DNA from: an uncultured Bacteroidales bacterium
GTDB lineage: Bacteria > Bacteroidota > Bacteroidia > Bacteroidales > FEN-979
Assembly (NCBI GenBank): GCA_903928285.1
Contig: CAIYQH010000071.1
Location: forward strand, 1-13,243
Length of the DNA stretch: 13,243 nucleotides
Direction of reading: 5' to 3'
Positions 7,994 through 13,243 of this stretch are shown here, piece after piece (position 1 is the first letter of the stretch; each line of letters starts with the position of its first letter). Below the pieces are notes generated by a model, which did not search any database, was not told the DNA's origin, and was given only the letters and a program-made list of their open reading frames with translations. The position numbers and the translations under genes were made by a program.

Positions 7994-8025
7994 CAAATAT
8001 AAGGAAGTCGCAGGGATATAGCAAA
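7994..8025 (-). promoter_or_regulatory. Bacteroidota-type promoter for the membrane-protein gene
   Basis: On the minus strand TTTG (8025-8022) is followed after 20 bases by TATATTTG (8001-7994), an excellent -33/-7 pair. Transcription should begin near 7987, about 70 bases before the ATG at 7916. It lies in the 160-base gap after the TolC-type gene. This is the best-matching promoter in the window. Confidence 0.65.
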
Positions 8026-8076
8026 TTCAAGGGAAAGATGATCTTCCTGATAACCGGGGGCTGGTAACAGCAGCTG

Positions 8077-9414
8077 TTATTGGACCTGATTTCCCACCGA
8101 TATATTCAGTCGCACCACGTTGATGGCATATTCGATGCGCGCTTTCAGCAGGTTTACACGGCTCTCTTCGAGGGCGGTTTCGGCATCGAGCAGGTCGAGG
8201 TTGGTGATAGCGCCTGTCTTGTACGAGATGGCAGCCAGTTCCAGCGCTTCGCGGGCCTGGTTGACCTGAAGGTTGCCCTGGTCGATTTTTTTCAGAGATG
8301 CCAGCATGTTGGTCTCGTTCTGATAGACCTCCGTGGAAATATCGCGGGAGGTTTGTTCGATGTCGCTCCTTGCCATATTGATCTGCGAAGCGGCAATCCG
8401 CATCGAGCTGCGCCTGCGGGTCGCGTCGAAAATCGGCACCTTCAGCCCGACGTCTGCGGCAAAGTTAGGGGTGAACTTGTTGAGATCGGGGAAATAGCCA
8501 TTCTTGAACCCTCCGTCGACAAAACCCCCCAGCGATGGATAATTCATCGCCTTGGTTGAACGGAGCTCAAGCCGGGCGTGTTTTTCATGCAACTGAACCA
8601 GCACCATTTCATAGCGGTGGTCGAGCGCATAGGGGATCAGCGAGTCGGGATTCATCCCGGGTTGTGCATAGACAAAGTTTCCCTGTACTTTGATAACAGT
8701 CCTTACAGGCAGCCCGAGCAGTGAATTCAGCGTGGCCTGCTGGGTTTGGCGCGATGCCTCCAGGTCGACCTTCTGGTTTTCGGCATTGGAGAGCCTTACC
8801 TGTGTTGAAAGGATCTCGTAATGGGTGGCCGATCCGGTCTGTTCCTTCCGGGTCACGAAGTCAAGGTGCTGCTTTAAGGTGGCAATCTGGGACTCCTTGA
8901 TCCGGATGGCCTCCTGCAGGTATATCTGGGTGTAAAAACTCACCGAGGTGAGCAGGGTCAGCCGTTGACGGACAAGTTCCACATTTTTTTCGGCAAGTTC
9001 CTGGTTCGATTTTTCAACCTCAACCTTACGCGAGGTTTTGTCAAAATCGTAAATATTTTCATAGGCACTGACCGTGGCATCATAGACATTGTTTGGCGCC
9101 ATGACAAAATGGCCAAGGTTTGGGATGGTCAGTTCTGGTACCGGTCCGATGCGGGTATAATCTGCGTTGGCTGTTACCGTAGGATACCAGGCCGATTTTG
9201 CCAGCGCCACACTTGCTTCGGCGATCCGGATCGCCTCCTGTGCCCTGGTGACACTGGGATAGTTAGTCAGCACCTGGTTCAGGATTAGTGAAAGCGTCAG
9301 CGAATCCTTTGTGTCGAAAGGAAGTCGCTCCTGCCGCGGCTGACCGGATACCTGGAAAGCTGCCGCGGCAAAGCCGGCAAAAACAAAGCAGCAGATAACA
9401 TTCTTGAGTTGCAT
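8077..9414 (-). CDS. TolC-type outer-membrane efflux protein
   Basis: This 445-residue protein is the outer-membrane channel of the neighbouring tripartite pump. It has a signal peptide (about 1-24, ending in FQVSGQ) and no lipobox cysteine, unlike the lipid-anchored OprM group. Two outer-membrane-efflux repeats follow, each with long alpha-helical, Gln/Ala/Glu-rich coiled stretches (about 40-245 and 255-440). Typical pieces are NYPSVTRAQEAIRIAEASVA, SAWYPTVTANADYTRIG, a DLLDAETALEESRVNLL-type segment near the end and YAINVVRLNISVG at the C-terminus. Length is normal for the family. It starts 5 bases after the EmrB-type stop and is the last gene of the operon. The export channel role is established family knowledge; the pump partners are inferred from position. 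Confidence 0.93.
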   Translation of the reverse strand: MQLKNVICCFVFAGFAAAAFQVSGQPRQERLPFDTKDSLTLSLILNQVLTNYPSVTRAQEAIRIAEASVALAKSAWYPTVTANADYTRIGPVPELTIPNLGHFVMAPNNVYDATVSAYENIYDFDKTSRKVEVEKSNQELAEKNVELVRQRLTLLTSVSFYTQIYLQEAIRIKESQIATLKQHLDFVTRKEQTGSATHYEILSTQVRLSNAENQKVDLEASRQTQQATLNSLLGLPVRTVIKVQGNFVYAQPGMNPDSLIPYALDHRYEMVLVQLHEKHARLELRSTKAMNYPSLGGFVDGGFKNGYFPDLNKFTPNFAADVGLKVPIFDATRRRSSMRIAASQINMARSDIEQTSRDISTEVYQNETNMLASLKKIDQGNLQVNQAREALELAAISYKTGAITNLDLLDAETALEESRVNLLKARIEYAINVVRLNISVGNQVQ

Positions 9415-9419
9415 GGTTC

Positions 9420-11015
9420 TTAATTGTTCTTTTTAACTCTGAGGAAAAAAACAGGTATGGCGCTGACCAGCGTAAATACCGTGGCAATCAGGAAATCGTC
9501 GCTGATGGCCTGCACAAAAGCCTGCCGGTTGAGGTGTGACATCAGCAGGTAACTGCCCTGCTGCGATGCGCTTGCAAGGGTGCTGCCGGTGTTGTGAACG
9601 ATGAAGTGGCTGATGTTGGTCATGACCCCTTTAAAGGCCGGCGAATTCTGGTCGAGCGCCTCGCCAAAGACCTGCGAATGGAAGATCACGCGGGTGGTCA
9701 GCAGGGTCGACAGGAGAGCCACGCCGAAACTGCCGCCGATCTGGCGCAGCACGTTGATCAGTCCCGACGCCTGCCCCATTTTTTCCTTCGGGATGCCGAT
9801 GGTGGCAAGGGCGGTAAGGGGGCTGAACATCATCCCCATCGCTAGTCCGCGAAGGTACAGCGACAGCATGATAAAGGAATGCTCGGTCATGTAGGAGAGC
9901 ATGCTGTTGAGGTAAAAGCTGAAGGCAAGCAGGAACACACCGATGATGATCGGGATCCTGGGGTTCATTTTTGTGGAGAAGATCCCGGTTGCCGGTGCGA
10001 TGATCCCCTGGATGATCCCGACAGGCAGGAAGACCGAACCGGCCTGGATGGCGGTATAGCCCAGGGCGTTTTGCAGGTATAGCGGAAGCAGGAAGGTGCT
10101 GCCGAACATGCCGATACCGAAGATAAAGATCACCAGGTTGCTGACGGCAAAGTTGTATCCCCTGAACAGGCTCAGTTCGATCAACGGTTCTTTGATGGTC
10201 AGCTCCGTGACCAGGAACAATGCCAGTGCGATGGCTGCAATGCCGAAACAGGCCAGGATCACCGGGGAATTCCATCCCCCGGAATTGCTGGCGGCATTGC
10301 CTTCGGTAAGGGCATACAGCAAGACGGGCAGGAAGATGCTCACCGAGACGAATCCCACGGGGTCGAACTTTCGTTTCCGCGGGCTCCTGTATTCTTTCTG
10401 GATGATCGCCGTGGCAAGCATCCCGGCAATGCCGATGGGAACATTGACATCGAAGATCAGCGGCCAGCTGAAATTATCGACCAGGTAACCGCCGATGAGC
10501 GGGCCGAACGAGACCGAGGCGGCCGAGGCAATCGACCAGAAGCCAAGGGCGAGGGTGCGCTGTTCAGGCGGGAATTCGCGCGTGATGATGGCCATCCCGA
10601 CCGGCATAAGGGCGCCGGCGCCCAGTCCCTGGATGACCCTGGCGAAGATCAGCATGTCCTCCGAGGAGGAATATCCGCACATGAACGATCCGAGGGTAAA
10701 CAAAAAGAGTCCCAGGAAGTAAACGCGTTTGTAGCCAAAGCGGTCGGCCATCCATCCCGAAGTGGGCAGCATAACAGCCAGCGCCAGCATGTATGCGGTG
10801 AGCACCCATTCGATCTTGTCGATCCCCACGCCGAAGGAGGCCATGATTTTGGGCAGACCGACATTCACAATGGTTGCGTCGAGCACGGCCATAAAGGTGC
10901 CGATCATCACGTTGGCCAGCAGCCACCAGCGATAAACGGGACTGCGTTCATCGAACGTGGCGTTCTGGGCCCTGATGAAACGCCTGAACCCGTGGTACGG
11001 CTTCAACACTACCAT
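9420..11015 (-). CDS. emrB: EmrB-type MFS drug:H+ antiporter (DHA2 family, 14 TM)
   Basis: This 531-residue inner-membrane transporter would export hydrophobic compounds using the proton gradient. It carries the DHA2 motif LDATIVNVGLP (45-55) at the end of helix 1 and motif A in GWMADRFGYKRV (87-98) between helices 2 and 3. The hydrophobic pattern fits fourteen membrane helices, including the long region around FGIGMFGSTFLLPLYLQ and a final segment near residues 505-525 followed by the basic tail RVKKNN. Length matches EmrB. The ATG lies 2 bases after the stop of the membrane-fusion gene, so translation is probably coupled. A pumped substrate cannot be read from sequence. The gene symbol states family resemblance, not proven orthology. 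Confidence 0.93.
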   Translation of the reverse strand: MVVLKPYHGFRRFIRAQNATFDERSPVYRWWLLANVMIGTFMAVLDATIVNVGLPKIMASFGVGIDKIEWVLTAYMLALAVMLPTSGWMADRFGYKRVYFLGLFLFTLGSFMCGYSSSEDMLIFARVIQGLGAGALMPVGMAIITREFPPEQRTLALGFWSIASAASVSFGPLIGGYLVDNFSWPLIFDVNVPIGIAGMLATAIIQKEYRSPRKRKFDPVGFVSVSIFLPVLLYALTEGNAASNSGGWNSPVILACFGIAAIALALFLVTELTIKEPLIELSLFRGYNFAVSNLVIFIFGIGMFGSTFLLPLYLQNALGYTAIQAGSVFLPVGIIQGIIAPATGIFSTKMNPRIPIIIGVFLLAFSFYLNSMLSYMTEHSFIMLSLYLRGLAMGMMFSPLTALATIGIPKEKMGQASGLINVLRQIGGSFGVALLSTLLTTRVIFHSQVFGEALDQNSPAFKGVMTNISHFIVHNTGSTLASASQQGSYLLMSHLNRQAFVQAISDDFLIATVFTLVSAIPVFFLRVKKNN

Positions 11016-11017
11016 GG

Positions 11018-12037
11018 CTATTTATAAATTTTTACCACCACCGACATGCCGGATACCAGGCGGTGCCAGAGATTTGAATCGCCGGTGGTACCGTGATCAA
11101 TAGAGATTTTAACGGGAATGCGTTGCGTTACCTTGGTAAAGTTGCCCGAGGCATTGTTGGGCGGGATGAGCGAAAACTGCGCCGCCGTGTTGGTGCCGAT
11201 ATTATAAACCTTCCCGTGTAACACAACATCAGGAAAGGCATCCACCGTAAACTCCGCATGCTGCCCGATGTGAATACCGCCGACCTTGGTCTCCTCGTAA
11301 TAGGCCGTCACCCAGAGCAGGGAGTCCTTGGTGATGGTAAATACCGACTGTCCCGGCTGAACCACATCCCCCGGCAGCAGCCAGCGTTTGGCTACACGGC
11401 CACCGGCCGGTGCATATATCCGCGTGTTGCGCAGCGAAGTTTCAATGGTGCTGATCTGGGCACTGGCGGTTTTAATGGTCAGCGAGGCGCTTTCAATCTG
11501 TGACTTGCTCACGGCCAACTGTGCCCGCGAAGCATCCAGCTGTGCAACCGATGCCTCGTACGACCTGCTGATGTGGTCGAACTGCTCTTTCGTGATCACC
11601 TTTCCCTCATATTGCACTGTCGCCCTGTCAAGATCCTCTTTGGCTTTTTCAACATTGATCTCCTGGACCCTGGTATTCTTCTGGTCCAGTTCGTATTTTG
11701 CCGTTGCCTGGGTTACCGAAGCAATTGCCTGGTCGCGCGCTGAGGCCGCCTGAACGCGCTGTGCCACCAGGTCGCTGCTGTCAATATCCACCAGCAATTG
11801 TCCCTGTTTTACGGTATCGCCCTCTTCAGCCCCGATCCGGAGGATCCTGCCGAGGACCTTCGAACTGACCGAAACCCTGTCGGCATCAATATAGGCATCA
11901 TCCGTTGAAAAATAGCGCGTGTACTGGCGGTACCAAAACCAGCCAACGACAATCACCGCCAGCACTACCAGGCCAAGCAGGATGTAGGCCCTTATCTTCC
12001 GGCCCTTTGATGATTCAGGTTTGTTTTCTTCAGCCAT
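11018..12037 (-). CDS. emrA: EmrA/HlyD-type membrane-fusion (adaptor) protein
   Basis: This 339-residue periplasmic adaptor links the EmrB-type transporter to the TolC-type channel. A short basic cytoplasmic tail and one membrane anchor (about 16-37) lead into the family signature FSTDDAYIDAD (43-53). Next come the first half of the lipoyl-like domain (VSSKVLGRILRI to GQLLVDID), a long alpha-helical hairpin (about 88-200), and the second lipoyl half (RIYAPAGGRVAKRWLLPGD, 206-224). The C-terminal beta-barrel contains the EmrA-like piece SGNFTKVTQRIPVKI (297-311) and LVSGMSVVVKI. Length is slightly below E. coli EmrA, with a short hairpin, common in Bacteroidota homologues. It begins 62 bases after the regulator gene, and I see no TAnnTTTG element in that gap, so it is probably read from the regulator's promoter. 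Confidence 0.94.
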   Translation of the reverse strand: MAEENKPESSKGRKIRAYILLGLVVLAVIVVGWFWYRQYTRYFSTDDAYIDADRVSVSSKVLGRILRIGAEEGDTVKQGQLLVDIDSSDLVAQRVQAASARDQAIASVTQATAKYELDQKNTRVQEINVEKAKEDLDRATVQYEGKVITKEQFDHISRSYEASVAQLDASRAQLAVSKSQIESASLTIKTASAQISTIETSLRNTRIYAPAGGRVAKRWLLPGDVVQPGQSVFTITKDSLLWVTAYYEETKVGGIHIGQHAEFTVDAFPDVVLHGKVYNIGTNTAAQFSLIPPNNASGNFTKVTQRIPVKISIDHGTTGDSNLWHRLVSGMSVVVKIYK

Positions 12038-12099
12038 AGCATGAAAGTATTTTGAATAAGTGCTTTGATTTCGATTTTCCGGAAGTAGGCCCCGTTACG

Positions 12100-12732
12100 T
12101 TATAAACTCCTATGATTCCTGATGCTCCGGATAAAAAGTTCAATAAAATTACGCTGCTTTTCAAACATCAGGTCATAATCCTCCTGTTTGATCTCCATCA
12201 TCGGCCTGTTTCGGATCACGATCATCCTCAGGCCATGCAGAATCTCCAGGAACAATCGTGCCGTCTGTTCATGATTTTCAATTTCGAAAGTCCCCGATAC
12301 AACACCCTGTTTCAGGATTGCAGTAATCTGCCCGGCTTCGCGTGAAAGCAGTTGGTCGATCATCTCCCGTATATGTGGCCGGATCTGGTAAAAATCGGAA
12401 AACCGGAACTTGGTCAGGTTCAGGAAGGTGGTAAAGTAGCCATGCCGTAACCTTACGAACTCATACAGCATCTTCTCAGGGTTTCTCAGTTCGCTCATGT
12501 TAGCGGAAACCAGTGCGAAATATTCGTTCTGTTCCTTGGCAAGGACAGCCCACCAGAGACTTTCCTTATCGGGGAAATAATAGTACAGCGAAGCTTTCGA
12601 CATGTTTACATCTGCCGCGATCTCCGACATGGTGGTCTTCTCAAACCCATAGTGGCCGAACCGCTTTTGCGCGGCGACCAGGATGGCACCCAGTTTTTCG
12701 GTATTCCCCAGCTGGTGGATAATGGAAACCAT
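12100..12732 (-). CDS. TetR/AcrR-type transcriptional regulator of the efflux operon
   Basis: This 210-residue protein is a one-domain-pair repressor that probably controls its own operon and the pump behind it. The N-terminal TetR DNA-binding domain covers about residues 12-60, with the helix-turn-helix in TTMSEIAADVNMSKASLYYYF (33-53), a very typical sequence, followed by PDKESL. The rest (about 65-205) is an all-helical ligand-binding and dimer domain with no recognisable ligand signature; it is rich in aromatic residues (FRFSDFYQIRP), as in regulators that sense hydrophobic drugs. It is first in the order regulator, adaptor, transporter, channel, all on one strand. Regulation of the pump is inferred from this arrangement and from the palindrome upstream. 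Confidence 0.93.
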   Translation of the reverse strand: MVSIIHQLGNTEKLGAILVAAQKRFGHYGFEKTTMSEIAADVNMSKASLYYYFPDKESLWWAVLAKEQNEYFALVSANMSELRNPEKMLYEFVRLRHGYFTTFLNLTKFRFSDFYQIRPHIREMIDQLLSREAGQITAILKQGVVSGTFEIENHEQTARLFLEILHGLRMIVIRNRPMMEIKQEDYDLMFEKQRNFIELFIRSIRNHRSL

Positions 12733-12749
12733 GATAACAACCTTAACCT

Positions 12750-12776
12750 TTTGACTAATCTGTTTGAGAGGTCAAA
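12750..12776. promoter_or_regulatory. Candidate TetR operator (27-base imperfect palindrome)
   Basis: Outer arms TTTGAC (12750-12755) and GTCAAA (12771-12776) are perfect reverse complements separated by 15 bases. Within the spacer, TC (12759-12760) pairs with GA (12766-12767) around the same centre, so 8 of 13 position pairs match. The palindrome overlaps the -7 element and the predicted transcription start of the regulator gene, where a bound TetR dimer would block initiation. Confidence 0.5.
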
Positions 12777-12780
12777 GGTA
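12773..12780 (-). promoter_or_regulatory. Bacteroidota-type -7 element for the efflux operon
   Basis: The minus strand reads TACCTTTG, matching TAnnTTTG, 40 bases before the regulator's ATG. Transcription would start near 12766. No TTG lies at the expected -33 distance (the region is AT-rich), so the promoter may be weak. It would drive all four efflux genes. Confidence 0.5.
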
Positions 12781-12857
12781 CGAAAATAATTAACAGGCAC
12801 CATTTTTTTGTAAAATGAATAATACCGCTGATACCGGGCTGGTTGGAATGGAAGCCG

Positions 12858-13243
12858 CTATTTTTTTTCCGGGAAGAGGCTTTTCAGGAAGACTTTCATA
12901 TCTGCCCATGAATCCTTGTCGGCATCGGCATTGTATTCAATGGGCATATTGAATTTCTTGCCGATGGTAGTGGCATCCGGATTGGTGAAGGCATGGGTTG
13001 CATTGGCATAGACCTTGAAGGTGTAAACGGCGCCGATGGAGTCGAGACGGTGTTTGATGGCATCGATATCCGTTTGGGGCACAAATTTGTCGCTGCCCCC
13101 GTGGCAGATCAGGATTTTCGCCTTCAACAGTTTTTTGTCGACCGGAGCGCCACCCAGTCCGCCGTGGAAACTCACGACTCCTTTCAGGTCAGCGCCCAGT
13201 TTAGCCGAATTCAGCACCACCGAGCCGCCGAAACAATAACCGA
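12858..13243 (-). CDS. Dienelactone hydrolase family protein, C-terminal part (5' end beyond window)
   Basis: The frame is open to the right edge, giving 127 visible residues; it has no start inside the window. The visible part begins with GYCFGGSVVL, the GxCxGG nucleophile elbow of the dienelactone hydrolase family, where the cysteine replaces the usual serine of alpha/beta hydrolases. The remaining triad members are also visible: the aspartate in CHGGSDKFVP and the histidine in YANATHAFTNP. The C-terminus (SWADMKVFLKSLFPEKK) is normal, so nothing suggests decay. Members hydrolyse lactones or esters, and many are of unknown substrate. It lies 125 bases upstream of the regulator gene on the same strand; whether it reads through into the efflux operon is unclear, as I see no clear terminator between them. 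Localisation cannot be judged without the N-terminus. Confidence 0.88.
   Translation of the reverse strand, partial: GYCFGGSVVLNSAKLGADLKGVVSFHGGLGGAPVDKKLLKAKILICHGGSDKFVPQTDIDAIKHRLDSIGAVYTFKVYANATHAFTNPDATTIGKKFNMPIEYNADADKDSWADMKVFLKSLFPEKK

Noticed and set aside
8065..8079. TAACAG-CAG-CTGTTA inverted repeat at the end of the TolC-type gene, possible terminator
   Set aside because: Arms are only six bases, it includes the stop codon itself and no T-run follows on the minus strand.

Overview
The window looks like a chromosomal piece from a Bacteroidota bacterium of roughly balanced base composition. Four things point there. A secreted protein ends in a type IX secretion (T9SS) type A sorting domain. 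Several intergenic regions carry the TAnnTTTG -7 promoter element of this phylum, twice with a well-spaced TTTG at -33. Gene starts lack a clear Shine-Dalgarno and have AT-rich leaders instead. The glycoside hydrolase content is also typical of the group. No rRNA, tRNA, CRISPR array or insertion sequence was seen.

Region 1 (1-5774, minus strand) is a two-gene carbohydrate-degradation operon, read from right to left. First comes a secreted GH3 beta-glycosidase with an inserted PA14 domain. After 29 bases comes a very large secreted GH31 enzyme whose frame stays open to the left edge of the window (at least 1024 residues). The GH31 active-site neighbourhood resembles, from memory, the alpha-N-acetylgalactosaminidase branch of GH31 rather than the alpha-glucosidase or alpha-xylosidase branches. 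No SusC/SusD pair is in view.

Region 2 (5775-6118) is a 344-base divergent intergenic region. A minus-strand promoter element serves the GH3 gene. A plus-strand promoter opens a long leader of about 210 bases containing tandem and inverted CACAATG/CATTGTG repeats. Region 3 (6119-7015, plus) encodes a T9SS-exported protein of a recurring but uncharacterised family with conserved DYH, PDPxC, HGQ and ExHP motifs. Region 4 (7029-7916, minus) encodes a multi-pass membrane protein of unknown function with its own well-formed promoter; it converges on the previous gene with 13 bases between.

Region 5 (8077-12732, minus) is a drug-efflux operon: TetR-type regulator, EmrA/HlyD-type membrane-fusion protein, EmrB-type 14-helix MFS transporter, then a TolC-type outer-membrane factor. 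The genes after the regulator lie 62, 2 and 5 bases apart. A 27-base imperfect palindrome overlaps the regulator's -7 element, so the regulator probably represses the whole cluster including itself. Region 6 (12858 to the right edge, minus) is the C-terminal part of a dienelactone-hydrolase-family protein, cut by the window end.

The clearest leads are the GH31 enzyme with its unusual N-terminal modules, the T9SS-exported HGQ-motif protein with its structured leader, and the TetR operator. Nothing in the window is clearly a new defence or mobile system.
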